A program made the translations under genes and the position numbers. From the NCBI RefSeq assembly GCF_009937955.1, contig NZ_AP018439.1:5828001-5892000 (forward strand): a stretch of 64,000 nt of DNA. The letters are read 5' to 3'. Position 1 is the stretch's first letter. Each line of letters opens with the position of its first letter. Below are positions 17,188-26,845 of the stretch, piece by piece. The stretch comes from Undibacterium sp. KW1. Lineage in GTDB: Bacteria; Pseudomonadota; Gammaproteobacteria; Burkholderiales; Burkholderiaceae_D. Under the pieces are notes generated by a model. That model saw only the letters and a list, made by a program, of their open reading frames with translations, searched no databases and was not told where the DNA came from.

Positions 17188-20100
17188 TCAGATGCGACCG
17201 ATATCAATATCTAAAGCATTCGCAATCCCATCAATCGTATTCAACAAGCGTTGCGATAAAGCTGGCCATTGCCTGGTGGCAGTCCAGGCTTTCGCCTGTA
17301 TTGCTTTCTGTTTCAGCCTTAGCCCATCATGCAAAATGGCAGTGATGCCTTCAGCAATATCCGCAGGTTCAGTACCTGGCAAAACATGTACCGCATCTTT
17401 GACATCATCAAAAATCGATAGCGGCGTCACTGCGACCGGACGGCCAGAAGCCAGCCCCATACGCACAGCAGCGCTCGAAGATTCCTGCGTTTGCTGATAC
17501 GGATACACAATCAGGTCTGCCTGTTGCAGCCATGACTGGCTGATCTCATCACTCAGATAATCAGACAGGAAAGTCACATGCGTTTCCAGGCCAGACTCAT
17601 GGATCAGGTGACGGCACTGATGGTATTCATGGTCAGACAAGCCGGATGGATAGAGCGAATTCACCAGCAACAAATGACAATTTCCACCCTGCCCGCGCAA
17701 TTTTATGAATGCCTTGATCAATGCCTGCACGCCTTTATGCGGCAGCAAGAATCCATAAGCAGCAATCACGGTCTTGCCAGCCATACGCGCAGTATCCACC
17801 CTGGCTGCAGCATGTTCCAGCGTCGGCATCAGGCCCTGCGGGAAAAACACCAGATTATCGGCAACACCAAGGTTCTTGAGCCAGTTCATGTCATCCAGGC
17901 CATGCACGAAGATGCGGTCAGCCAGCTTCAATTCCGCAGTGATTGTAGACAAGCTGATCAGTCCATCTTCTCTTTGCACGTCGGCTGTCGAATGGAAGAA
18001 TACATGGATGGCTTTGCCATCTTCCTTGGCTCGCCTGATCAGGCGCGCCATGGCAGCCAGTGAAAAGAAACCGAAATTGTATTGAATAACAATTACATCC
18101 AGTTTCTGCTCCTGTATCATCAACCATGTGTGTTCCAGGTCCTCCTGCATGCTGGCATCCCAGCTGCGGATGACATTCTCGGCATCACGTGCCGTTCTTT
18201 CAGGGATATGACTGCTCAGATAAACCACCCTGTCCTGCGGCATGCCAGCAGTCAGGAAAGATGAATAAGAAGCGATGCCACAACGCGCATTCCAGCTACT
18301 GATCCAGCCTATGCGTGGCTCCTTGCGCAACAAGGGCTGCTGTTCAAGTGCAGCAATCGCCTGGCGGGTTCTGCTGGCGACATCTGACCAGGCGTAGTGC
18401 GTCGATATAAACGCATGCGCTGCCGCAGTTTTGCTGGCGATGACATCTGCCGGGCTGGCATGCACTTCCCGCATCAACGCAGCCAGATGATTAACATCAG
18501 GGTCAGCCCAGGCTGAATGCGTGGAACTGAAATGCGAAGTTGATTTGGCGTATTGATAGTCGCACAGCCACACCCTGCTGTTGTCGCAGAAATCCATCTG
18601 CCCGCTCCATGCGGTAGCGATCACCGGCAATTTCAGCCACATGGCTTCAGCTATCGGCAAGCCATAACCTTCGCCACGGCTGGGTGCAACCAGCACATCA
18701 CATGCCTCATACAGACCACGCATTTGCGCCTGGCTATAATCATCCATGATGATCAATACATGCGGGAAATCCGGGTCAGCAGCCTGCAGTGCTGCCAATT
18801 GCTCAGCCACATCATTATGCGGATTCGGGAAAGTCTTGATGACCAGGCTGACATCATCACTGGCCCGGTAAGCCTGTCCATAGGCAAGCAACAAGGCATC
18901 CGGGCCCTTGCGCGGGAAGCACGACGAGACATGCAGGAAACGGTAAGTTTTGAGGCTCTCCAACACAGCCTGCGGTACCGGCAACGCAGCAACGCGCATG
19001 ACATGATCAACACCATTGCCAACGGCAGCAATCGGCACACGCACGCCATTGTCACGCAAGACTGTGCCGACAAAGCGCGACACCACCAAAATCAAATCCA
19101 GCTTGCGGTTGAATTCATTGACAAACTCTTGCGGAAAACCCGTCTCTTCCCAGCCATAAGAATTCACCACCCTGACCCGTGCCTGCATATCATCCAGTGT
19201 CGGTGGATAGCAATTGCGCAGGGCCAGGTCAGGCATATTTACTGCCTGTTGCGATACGGTTTGCAATTCAGCGATATCGGGATTGGCTGCCAGGAAATCT
19301 GCCGAGGCCACGAAATCACCATAACCTTCGCGGCTGCGCAAACCCAGTTGCACAGCCTCGCCCTTTTGGGACGCCAAGGCACGCGCCAGTTCACGGTTGA
19401 CGATAGCCAGGCTATAGGTGGAATCAAAAGGCCCCTCTATCTGCCACAGAGGTTTTTGCTGCTCATTGCCAGTTATTGCATCTTGAGGAATTTTTGCGCC
19501 CAGCTTTTGCAAAAATTGCTGCAAATCTGCCTGAATTTTCTGACGCGAGAAGCGCTGGATATTTTGCCGCTGACCAGCAATGATGCGACGGCGCAACGCG
19601 GGTTCAGTCAAGAGCATATGCACATGCGCGGCACATGTGGCCGGAGTCACGTCAGCATCGAGCAAGATACCTGCACCGCCCATGGTGGAAGTAACGCCTT
19701 CAGTAGCACGCGCAATCACAGGTACATCATGCAGCATGGCCTCAATCAAAGGCATGCCAAAACCTTCATGCTCGCTAAGGCTGACATAGGCATCAGCATT
19801 GCGGTACAGGGCCAGCAAATCTTCATCAGAAATTTTGCCTGTCATCAGCACCTGGGCATCGAGTTTCAATTCAGCGATGCGGGCACGTACTTTTTGCTCA
19901 TATGGCATGCTGGTGACACCACCGGCCAATATCAGGCGTACGGGCTGGCGCGAGAAGTGGCGCAATTCATCGAGCATGTCCAGTAATTGCAACTGGTGCT
20001 TGTGCTCGCACAAACGGCCAACAAACAGGATATTGTGGGCACCACGCAAGCTGTTCATCAGCGCCGTGTTATAGCTGTGATGCTGCCAGCGCGTCACATC

Positions 20101-20547
20101 GACCAGTAAGGGAATCGTCGTCACATCGGTATGACCAGCGGTACGCAACTCTGCGCTATTCAAATCAGAGTCACCAATCGCAGCCTGAAAATCCTGCGCC
20201 CACAAGGCCAGTTGCTGTCTGCCCAGCATGCTTAATTCAGGCAGGCCATTGTCGGGTAAAAACTGCGGTGGAGTGATGTTGTGATACACCATTACCTTGC
20301 GTGCCTTGATGTCTTTGAGCCACCCGCAATTCTCATAACCCAGACTGTGATGCACCAGCAAAATGTCATCATCAGCAAGCTGCAATTCACTATAATGCCG
20401 CACTTCATCACGGACTTCATCCTGCACCAGGTCGCAATAAATGGCGGAAGTAAAACCCATCTCGTGCAAAAGCTTGCGTGTAAAAAACATGCCATTGCTG
20501 ACGCCGTCACCTCTTCCACAGGAAGGGCTGAATTGATGTATCTGCAT
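17188..20547 (-). CDS. three-domain GT4 glycosyltransferase
   Basis: A 1119-residue protein with three GT-B (family 4) modules in tandem. Module 1 spans about 1-350 (nucleotide-sugar half NILFVGRLCEHKHQ and SLSEHEGFGMPLIEAML). Module 2 spans about 370-740 (HVSSCFPRKGPDALLLAY, APSRGEGYGLPIAEAM). Module 3 spans about 760-1119 (AAYGFLLPHKGVQALIKAF, then a degenerate E-x7-E region QQTQESSSAAVRMG). Multi-module enzymes of this kind (for example WbdA) build the repeat unit of mannan- or rhamnan-type O-antigens in the cytoplasm. Its ATG follows the stop of the upstream methyltransferase gene by one base, so the two are tightly coupled. From the gmd-rmd genes nearby I infer GDP-D-rhamnose or GDP-mannose as donor. 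Confidence 0.85.
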   Translation of the reverse strand: MQIHQFSPSCGRGDGVSNGMFFTRKLLHEMGFTSAIYCDLVQDEVRDEVRHYSELQLADDDILLVHHSLGYENCGWLKDIKARKVMVYHNITPPQFLPDNGLPELSMLGRQQLALWAQDFQAAIGDSDLNSAELRTAGHTDVTTIPLLVDVTRWQHHSYNTALMNSLRGAHNILFVGRLCEHKHQLQLLDMLDELRHFSRQPVRLILAGGVTSMPYEQKVRARIAELKLDAQVLMTGKISDEDLLALYRNADAYVSLSEHEGFGMPLIEAMLHDVPVIARATEGVTSTMGGAGILLDADVTPATCAAHVHMLLTEPALRRRIIAGQRQNIQRFSRQKIQADLQQFLQKLGAKIPQDAITGNEQQKPLWQIEGPFDSTYSLAIVNRELARALASQKGEAVQLGLRSREGYGDFVASADFLAANPDIAELQTVSQQAVNMPDLALRNCYPPTLDDMQARVRVVNSYGWEETGFPQEFVNEFNRKLDLILVVSRFVGTVLRDNGVRVPIAAVGNGVDHVMRVAALPVPQAVLESLKTYRFLHVSSCFPRKGPDALLLAYGQAYRASDDVSLVIKTFPNPHNDVAEQLAALQAADPDFPHVLIIMDDYSQAQMRGLYEACDVLVAPSRGEGYGLPIAEAMWLKLPVIATAWSGQMDFCDNSRVWLCDYQYAKSTSHFSSTHSAWADPDVNHLAALMREVHASPADVIASKTAAAHAFISTHYAWSDVASRTRQAIAALEQQPLLRKEPRIGWISSWNARCGIASYSSFLTAGMPQDRVVYLSSHIPERTARDAENVIRSWDASMQEDLEHTWLMIQEQKLDVIVIQYNFGFFSLAAMARLIRRAKEDGKAIHVFFHSTADVQREDGLISLSTITAELKLADRIFVHGLDDMNWLKNLGVADNLVFFPQGLMPTLEHAAARVDTARMAGKTVIAAYGFLLPHKGVQALIKAFIKLRGQGGNCHLLLVNSLYPSGLSDHEYHQCRHLIHESGLETHVTFLSDYLSDEISQSWLQQADLIVYPYQQTQESSSAAVRMGLASGRPVAVTPLSIFDDVKDAVHVLPGTEPADIAEGITAILHDGLRLKQKAIQAKAWTATRQWPALSQRLLNTIDGIANALDIDIGRI

Positions 20548-20548
20548 C

Positions 20549-21847
20549 TTATTTACGACCTATGACAGCGTAATCCTGGGCACCAAATAATTCCTTATTG
20601 AGCAGTGCTTCAACCTCGGTACCACCGTGCAGCAAGTGGTCATCAGGGTAAGGATGCAAACGCAAAATTTCTGCATGGCTAAAGCCACGCTGCCGCGCCA
20701 TGAATTCAGCTACCTGTGGCACGATAGGATGCAAATGGGTAGGATCAAAATAAAAATTGCAGGCACCCACTTTAAGATTTTCCGGATTCGGTGTTTCAAA
20801 AATGATGACGCCACCTGGGCACAACGCATGACGGGCTGCATCAAACAGCGCAATCAATTGCTCGAACGGCAAATGCTCTATGATCTGGAAACCGGTCACT
20901 GCACCTATGCTGCCAGCGGGCTGTTCGCGCAAATAGGCAATGGCATCAGCATGGCGGCACAGGAAACCCTGATCCAGACAGGCGTTAACCATGGAGATAT
21001 TCATGTCCACGCCCATCGCAGGTATGCCCTGCTCATCAAGTAATTCCAGCCATTCACCACGGCCACAACCAACGTCGATGACGAGCTTGCGTTCGTCTTT
21101 TGCCTGTTCGCTGATATGCGCAAGATAGGGCAGATAAACTTTCAATCTTTCCTTGATATCAGCGCGCGAACCACGGAACAAGGCTTCGAATTCCAGATAG
21201 AATTGGTCCTGATCAAAATCGCTGGCAACTTTGGCTACAGGCTGGCTAGTGCTTGCAGTGGCAAGCTGACTTGCTGGCTCTGCCGTCGCGACAACATTTT
21301 GCTGGATCTGCCTAGTCCCATTTTGCAAACCCTCACGCATCATCAGATTCATGGAACGCAACTGGCGGCCTATATGTAAACGATCCAGTTCCATGAGCCT
21401 GTTGCCGACATCCAGCGCATCAAACTTGTCCAGCCGTATAGAAAGTTTTTGCTCTTCCATTTGCAGCAGTTTCCGCTCCTGGCTGCGTAATTGTATGTTC
21501 AGGTCATCAATTTGCTTTTGCAAATTTGTTAGCGCTACTTCAGTCTGGAAGCGGGTGCGCGGCAGGCGCAGCAATGCCTGGCACCAGGCCAATGCGTAAC
21601 CCAGACCAGGTATTGCACGCAATTTCTGGCGCAAACCTTGTGGCGCAACTGGCATTGCTACTTCTGCCCCTGCATTATCTTGCTGATTCAACATGATCTC
21701 CCTTGCATCATCCTGCCCCGCCCCCATTTCTTTCGAAGGAATATTGACGGGTGTTGAATGCTTCCTGCTTTTCAATATCAAACTGGTCTTGTCGGCCAGT
21801 TGCTGTGCTTCGCATTCAGATTTGTTCTGTGTTGCCATATTCGCCAT
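20549..21847 (-). CDS. coiled-coil SAM methyltransferase, possible O-antigen chain terminator
   Basis: A 432-residue protein. Residues about 1-75 are low-complexity. A coiled coil runs at about 100-165 (ALTNLQKQIDDLNIQLRSQE and following). The C-terminal methyltransferase spans about 245-430 with motif I VIDVGCGRGEWLELL, IIEHLPFEQL and IIFETPNPENL. It lies directly upstream of the three-domain glycosyltransferase and opposite manC-wzm-wzt. In ABC-transporter O-antigen systems such as E. coli O8/O9a, a coiled-coil methyltransferase (WbdD) caps the chain and sets its length, and the Wzt C-terminal domain reads the cap. The Wzt here has such a domain, so I infer the same role. There is no kinase domain as in WbdD of O9a. 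The first ATG was kept; a second ATG three codons later is possible. Confidence 0.75.
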   Translation of the reverse strand: MANMATQNKSECEAQQLADKTSLILKSRKHSTPVNIPSKEMGAGQDDAREIMLNQQDNAGAEVAMPVAPQGLRQKLRAIPGLGYALAWCQALLRLPRTRFQTEVALTNLQKQIDDLNIQLRSQERKLLQMEEQKLSIRLDKFDALDVGNRLMELDRLHIGRQLRSMNLMMREGLQNGTRQIQQNVVATAEPASQLATASTSQPVAKVASDFDQDQFYLEFEALFRGSRADIKERLKVYLPYLAHISEQAKDERKLVIDVGCGRGEWLELLDEQGIPAMGVDMNISMVNACLDQGFLCRHADAIAYLREQPAGSIGAVTGFQIIEHLPFEQLIALFDAARHALCPGGVIIFETPNPENLKVGACNFYFDPTHLHPIVPQVAEFMARQRGFSHAEILRLHPYPDDHLLHGGTEVEALLNKELFGAQDYAVIGRK

Positions 21848-22180
21848 ATAATCCGGATGTTTTATTCATAATTGGCGGCAAATGATTCGTGTTTGGGCCG
21901 CTAAAAGGCTAGAAAAAGGGGTAGAAGTATAAATGATGATGTAAACTGCGACGAAATTATCAGCGTCTGCAAATTTCCAGATTATTTCAGCTTCAGACTT
22001 TTTGCCTGGCTCTGGCTCTGGCTTAGCCTTCAGGTCTTACAAGTTTAGCCTATTCAGCAATTGCTCACATCTGACCAGCATAGCCTGAGGAAATTGCAGC
22101 TGATTGCAATATATTAAATATTTTATAATGATTTGCCCAAAGGCATAAACCCGAAGGCATAAAGAATACGAAAGTTATCC
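21848..22180. promoter_or_regulatory. divergent promoter region of the polysaccharide cluster
   Basis: This 333-bp gap separates the leftward methyltransferase/glycosyltransferase operon from the rightward manC-wzm-wzt operon. A consensus TATAAT (22124-22129) in an AT-rich stretch lies about 50 bp before the manC start, with a poor -35 match (TTGCAA or TGATTG). The triplicated CTGGCT words near 22008-22025 look like simple-sequence drift. No CRP-type site is present. Confidence 0.45.
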
Positions 22181-23635
22181 ATGTTATTACAGCCTGTCAT
22201 TCTTTCAGGGGGATCTGGAACCCGGTTATGGCCGCTATCGCGTGAAAAGCATCCCAAGCAATTGCTCGCCCTGATAGGCGAAGAAACCATGCTGCAGGCC
22301 ACTGCAACGCGCGTCAGGGATTTTTCTGGTGCCTTGGGCGTGGCCGAAAGAATGATCGTGGTCTGTAATGAAGAATACCGTTTCATCACGGCAGAACAAT
22401 TGCGCGTGGCCGGTTTCAGCAACTGTAGCCTGTTGCTCGAACCGGCAGGCCGCAATACGGCCCCGGCATTGACGCTGGCAGCCATGGCAGCAGTGGCCTC
22501 AGACAATGATGCAGTCCTGCTGGTGATGCCAGCAGACCATGTCATCAATGACAAGCAGGGCTTTCACCAGGCCATACAAGATGGCCTGCAACAGGCCATA
22601 GACGGTGCCATGGTGACCTTTGGTATCGTGCCTGACCGTCCTGAAACCGGTTATGGCTATATCCAGACTGGCGATGTGTTACCAGGTCAGGCTGTACGCG
22701 AACTGCAGGCCTTTGTCGAAAAGCCGGTATTGGAAGTGGCACAGCAATATCTGGATGGCGGCCGCCATTTATGGAATAGCGGTATTTTCATGATGCGTGC
22801 GACTACCTGGCTCAAAGCCATACAGCACTTCCATCCGGCCATGCATGAGGCCTGCAAACTGGCGATGGACAAGGCCAGCATCGATAGCGACTTTGTCCGC
22901 GTGGATAAAGAAGCCTTCCTGTCTTGCCCTTCTGACTCCATCGACTATGCCGTCATGGAAAAACTGGCCAAAGACCAGGACTTGCATATCCCTGGCTATG
23001 TCGTGCCTTTCAATGCAGGCTGGTCAGATGTTGGTGCCTGGGATGCAGTCTGGCAAGTGTCGGACAAGGATGAGAACGGCAATACCGCCCATGGCGATGT
23101 GCTGCTGGAAGATTCCCGTAATTGCCTGGTGATTTCTGACAGCCGCCTGGTTGCCTGCCTGGGTCTGGAAGACGTCATCGTGGTCGAGACTCCAGATGCG
23201 GTACTGGTCACCAATAAAGCCAATACCCAGAACATCAAGCGTGTCGTAACCCGCCTGAAAGATGAAAACTATACCCAGACCGATAACCACCGCAAGGTCT
23301 ATCGCCCATGGGGACATTATGATTCCGTCGATAGTGGCGAACACTTCCAGGTCAAGCGTATCGTGGTCAAGCCGGGTGGCCGCCTGTCGATGCAAATGCA
23401 TCATCACCGTGCTGAACACTGGATCGTGGTCAGTGGCACGGCGCTAGTGACGCGTGGCGAAGAAGTCATGACCCTGGTCGCCAATCAATCCACCTACATC
23501 CCGCTGGGCGTCAAGCACAGGCTGGAAAATCCCGGTGAAACCGATCTTGAACTGATAGAAGTGCAATCCGGTACTTACCTGGGTGAAGATGATATCGTCA
23601 GATTCGATGATATCTATGGACGTGTTGCAGGCTGA
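22181..23635 (+). CDS. manC: mannose-1-phosphate guanylyltransferase / mannose-6-phosphate isomerase
   Basis: A 484-residue bifunctional type II enzyme. It joins GTP and mannose-1-phosphate to give GDP-mannose and can isomerise fructose-6-phosphate to mannose-6-phosphate. The nucleotidyltransferase part (about 1-290) opens with the pyrophosphorylase signature ILSGGSGTRLWPLSREKHPKQ (written here in two joined parts) and includes PADHVI and GWSDVGAWDA. The C-terminal cupin (about 365-480) has RPWGHYDSVDSG and the metal-site histidines in MQMHHHRAEHW. Full length for the family. It heads the manC-wzm-wzt operon and supplies the GDP-mannose that gmd and rmd convert further. A phosphomannomutase gene is not in the window. 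Confidence 0.95.
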   Translation: MLLQPVILSGGSGTRLWPLSREKHPKQLLALIGEETMLQATATRVRDFSGALGVAERMIVVCNEEYRFITAEQLRVAGFSNCSLLLEPAGRNTAPALTLAAMAAVASDNDAVLLVMPADHVINDKQGFHQAIQDGLQQAIDGAMVTFGIVPDRPETGYGYIQTGDVLPGQAVRELQAFVEKPVLEVAQQYLDGGRHLWNSGIFMMRATTWLKAIQHFHPAMHEACKLAMDKASIDSDFVRVDKEAFLSCPSDSIDYAVMEKLAKDQDLHIPGYVVPFNAGWSDVGAWDAVWQVSDKDENGNTAHGDVLLEDSRNCLVISDSRLVACLGLEDVIVVETPDAVLVTNKANTQNIKRVVTRLKDENYTQTDNHRKVYRPWGHYDSVDSGEHFQVKRIVVKPGGRLSMQMHHHRAEHWIVVSGTALVTRGEEVMTLVANQSTYIPLGVKHRLENPGETDLELIEVQSGTYLGEDDIVRFDDIYGRVAG

Positions 23636-23658
23636 TCCCTGCTAAGGAAAACCAAGCT

Positions 23659-24453
23659 TTGAAAGCTGTACTTATCTCATTGTGGCACTACCGTCACTTT
23701 ATCCTGTCGTCCATCAGGGCCGAGTTTGCCGGACGCTTTGCGCGCAGCAAACTGGGTGCGCTGTGGATGATTTTAAATCCTCTGGCGCAGGCCACCATCT
23801 TCGCCATTGTCTTGTCTGAAGTACTGGTGACCAAGATACCAAATATTGAAAACAAGTCGGCCTATGCGATTTACCTGATGGCAGGTATGTCGGCCTGGGG
23901 TTTGTTCTCTGAAATCATGACGCGCTGTACCACGGTGTTTATTGATTATTCCAACACCCTGAAAAAAATCTCTTTCCCCAGGCTGTGCCTGCCGGTGATC
24001 GTTGGCGGCAGCGCCCTCATCAATCACTTGTTATTGCTGGCAGCGATAGCCGTCGTGTTTTTGTTCTTTGGCCATATGCCGACAGCAGCATGGCTGGTAC
24101 TGCCACTGGGCATGCTGCTGATTATCCTGTTTGCCTTTGGTCTGGGCATCATACTCGGGCTGTTGAATGTATTTTCACGTGACGTTGGTCAGGTCATGGG
24201 CATCGTGCTGCAACTGTGGTTCTGGTTCACGCCTGTGGTCTATCTGATGGACAATATGCCCAAGCGCTTTATCGCGGTATTGAATCTCAACCCGATGACA
24301 CCGCTGGTCAAGATCTACCAGAATGCGCTGTTGTACGGCGCAGTACCAAACATGGCAGATTTGCTGGTTCCCGTGCTGATTTCAGCGGGCATGTTTATAT
24401 TTTCATTCTGGATTTTCCGCCGTGCCAGCGCAGATCTGGTGGATGCATTATGA
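23659..24453 (+). CDS. wzm: polysaccharide ABC transporter permease
   Basis: A 264-residue ABC-2 type permease with about six membrane helices (for example YAIYLMAGMSAWGLF and the AWLVLPLGMLLIILFAFGLG stretch). The N-terminal FAGRFARSKLGALWMILNP is the family hallmark of Wzm/KpsM proteins before helix 1. With Wzt it exports the undecaprenyl-linked polysaccharide from cytoplasm to periplasm. It starts at TTG 23659 behind AAGGA; no ATG is better placed. Its stop overlaps the wzt start by four bases (ATGA), so the subunits are translationally coupled. Confidence 0.92.
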   Translation: MKAVLISLWHYRHFILSSIRAEFAGRFARSKLGALWMILNPLAQATIFAIVLSEVLVTKIPNIENKSAYAIYLMAGMSAWGLFSEIMTRCTTVFIDYSNTLKKISFPRLCLPVIVGGSALINHLLLLAAIAVVFLFFGHMPTAAWLVLPLGMLLIILFAFGLGIILGLLNVFSRDVGQVMGIVLQLWFWFTPVVYLMDNMPKRFIAVLNLNPMTPLVKIYQNALLYGAVPNMADLLVPVLISAGMFIFSFWIFRRASADLVDAL

Positions 24454-25694
24454 GTCAAATTGTATTGAGTGTCTCTGGCGTTGGAAAATGCTATTCAAAA
24501 TTCAACGGCCTGCTGTCACGCCTGATGTACTGGGCTGGCCTGCCGGTGAAACCGGCGTACGAATACTGGGCCAACCGCGATATCAGTTTCAATGTGCCTG
24601 CGGGCCAGGCGGTAGCCATCATAGGCCAGAATGGTGCCGGTAAAAGTACGCTCCTGAAAATGATTACCGGTACAGTGCGACCAACGACCGGCAGCATCGC
24701 TGTCAATGGCCGCATCAGCGCCATGCTGGAACTGGGGCTGGGTTTTAATCCTGAATTTTCTGGCAGGCAAAATGCTTATATGGCAGGCGGCCTGATGGGT
24801 CTGAGTGGTGAGCAACTGGACCAGCTCATGCCTGGCATAGAAAGCTTTGCTGAAATTGGCTCCTTCTTTGACCAGCCCTTGCGCGTGTATTCCAGCGGCA
24901 TGCAGGCACGCCTGGCTTTTGCTGTTGCCACGGCAGTACGCCCGGATGTACTCATCGTCGATGAAATCCTGTCGGTCGGTGACAGCTATTTCCAGCACCG
25001 CAGTTTTGACCGCATACGCCAGTTCAAGGAACAGGGTACGTCCATCATCCTGGTCACCCATGGCATGGGTGACGTGCGCAGCCTGTGTGACCACGTCATC
25101 CTGATCGACAAGGGCTGCATACTCAAGCAGGGTGCGGCAGATGAAGTGGTCGATTACTACAATGCGATGATCGCCCGTAAGGAAAACGAGAATTTCTCCG
25201 TAGAACAAAACCGCAATGAACAGGGCTGGCTGCAAACCCGTTCAGGCACAGGCATGGCGACCGTCAGCAAGCTCACCCTGCGTGACCAGGACAGTGATCA
25301 GGTACTGGCCGCAGCGCATGTAGGGCAAAGGGTCAAGCTGGTGGCTGAAGTGCAATTGCGTGCCGACATCCCCGAGTTGGTGCTGGGCCTGATGTTGCGC
25401 GACAAACAGGGCAGCGTCATCTGGGGCAGCAATACCTGGTATTCACAACAGGTGCAAAATGATTTGCGCAAAGGTGACTCACTGGAATTTGTACTGCCTT
25501 TTGAATGTCCTTTGGGGCCAGGTTCTTATTCTGTCACCACCGCATTGACCAAGGCAAAAACCCATCTTGATGAAAACTATGAGTGGTCAGATAATCTGCT
25601 GGTGTTTGATGTCATCAATGTGGATCACACTGAATTCATCGGCAGCAACTGGCTGCGTGGCGAATTTGAAATCAGGAAGTTGACGGCAGGTTAG
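24450..25694 (+). CDS. wzt: polysaccharide ABC transporter ATP-binding protein with carbohydrate-recognition tail
   Basis: A 414-residue ATPase. Walker A GQNGAGKST is at 59-67, the signature YSSGMQAR at about 147-154 and Walker B VLIVDEIL at about 167-174. The region after about 255 is an extra beta-sandwich domain of the Wzt C-terminal type, which in E. coli O8/O9a binds the chemically capped end of the O-antigen before export. I chose the ATG at 24450, overlapping the wzm stop; the frame is open further upstream but that part lies inside wzm. Having this tail predicts a capped chain, and the coiled-coil methyltransferase at 20549-21847 is the candidate capping enzyme. Confidence 0.93.
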   Translation: MSQIVLSVSGVGKCYSKFNGLLSRLMYWAGLPVKPAYEYWANRDISFNVPAGQAVAIIGQNGAGKSTLLKMITGTVRPTTGSIAVNGRISAMLELGLGFNPEFSGRQNAYMAGGLMGLSGEQLDQLMPGIESFAEIGSFFDQPLRVYSSGMQARLAFAVATAVRPDVLIVDEILSVGDSYFQHRSFDRIRQFKEQGTSIILVTHGMGDVRSLCDHVILIDKGCILKQGAADEVVDYYNAMIARKENENFSVEQNRNEQGWLQTRSGTGMATVSKLTLRDQDSDQVLAAAHVGQRVKLVAEVQLRADIPELVLGLMLRDKQGSVIWGSNTWYSQQVQNDLRKGDSLEFVLPFECPLGPGSYSVTTALTKAKTHLDENYEWSDNLLVFDVINVDHTEFIGSNWLRGEFEIRKLTAG

Positions 25695-25708
25695 GCGAGC
25701 TGCCTGGC

Positions 25709-26833
25709 TTACTTGCGCTTATGCTCGTCTATAACTTGCTGGTAAAGGCGGGCATAATTGCTCGCCATTTTATCGGCGGTGAATAAATCCAGGTAACGCT
25801 GGCGCGCATTGATACCCATTTGCGCCGCCTCTTGCGGATGTGCCAGCAGATACTCCATGGCCTGCCTGAAAGCTGCCGGATCACTCGGTGGTACTACCAT
25901 GCCAGTCTGGCCAGCGACGTTGATATACGTCGTGCCTGTGCCAATTTCACTTGATATCATGGGCTTGCCATACATCGCGCCTTCCAGCAATGAAATGCCA
26001 AAAGCCTCCGAGCGCAGATGCGAAGGAAAGGCCAGTGCATAACACAGGGTCAGCAAGGCGACCTTGTCAGGCTCTGGCAAGGCACCAAGGAAATGCACGT
26101 TCTTCAGTTGCAGGCTTTCTGCCTGGCGCTTGAGTTCAATTTCTTCCGGGCCATCACCAACGATGACGATGGGGATATCCGTTCCCGCCGCCGCTTCCAG
26201 CAAGATATGCAGGCCCTTGTAGTAACGCAGCATGCCGACAAACAGGAAAAAGTTTTCCCCGACGATGGCACGCCATTTCGCCAGCAATTCTGCTGAAGGA
26301 ACTGGGTAAATGCTGTTATCCAGACCATAGGTGATCACCTCGGTCTTGTCTTTATACAGTTCCAGCGTCGGGCTGGTCGCCAGGTAATTGGGTGACGTTG
26401 CCACAATACGGTTTACATCGCGCAAGAACTGATGCTTGAGCGGCGAATACAGCTTCAGCAAATATTTTTGCCTGACGATATCCGAGTGATAAGTGACGAC
26501 GCTGGGCTTCTTGATGCGCCCCAGGAAATGGGCGATATCCATGAAGGGCCAGGGGAAGTGATAGTGAATCACATCCGCCTGCTTGGCCAGTTCAACAAAG
26601 CGCGATAAGGCCGACCAGGAAAAACCGGTAGAAGCGATCTCGAAATTCAAATGGGCGCGGTGTACCTTATGCCCTTCAAATTCTATCAGCGGGCGGTCCG
26701 CATCGCGTGTCAAGGTCAGCACTTCATTTTCCACACCCAGACGTGCCGTACCCACCGCCATCTGGCGTATGACTTGCTCAACGCCACCAAAAGTGTCGGG
26801 GTAATAGGTGCGGTAGAAGTGCAGGACTTTCAT
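25709..26833 (-). CDS. GT4 glycosyltransferase (WbpZ-like)
   Basis: A 374-residue single-module GT-B family 4 enzyme. The N-terminal part YRTYYPDTFGGVEQVIRQMA is the acceptor-side glycine loop. The C-terminal half has FLFVGMLRYYKGLHILLEA and the donor-binding EAFGISLLEGAMYGKPMIS (E-x7-E). The opening is similar to WbpZ, the D-rhamnosyl/mannosyltransferase that starts A-band chains in Pseudomonas; this comparison is from memory and would need an alignment. It is the last gene of the gmd-rmd-GT-GT operon, 12 bp after its neighbour, and converges on wzt with only 14 bp between stops and no visible terminator. Confidence 0.85.
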   Translation of the reverse strand: MKVLHFYRTYYPDTFGGVEQVIRQMAVGTARLGVENEVLTLTRDADRPLIEFEGHKVHRAHLNFEIASTGFSWSALSRFVELAKQADVIHYHFPWPFMDIAHFLGRIKKPSVVTYHSDIVRQKYLLKLYSPLKHQFLRDVNRIVATSPNYLATSPTLELYKDKTEVITYGLDNSIYPVPSAELLAKWRAIVGENFFLFVGMLRYYKGLHILLEAAAGTDIPIVIVGDGPEEIELKRQAESLQLKNVHFLGALPEPDKVALLTLCYALAFPSHLRSEAFGISLLEGAMYGKPMISSEIGTGTTYINVAGQTGMVVPPSDPAAFRQAMEYLLAHPQEAAQMGINARQRYLDLFTADKMASNYARLYQQVIDEHKRK

Positions 26834-26845
26834 GGCGCGCTGTCC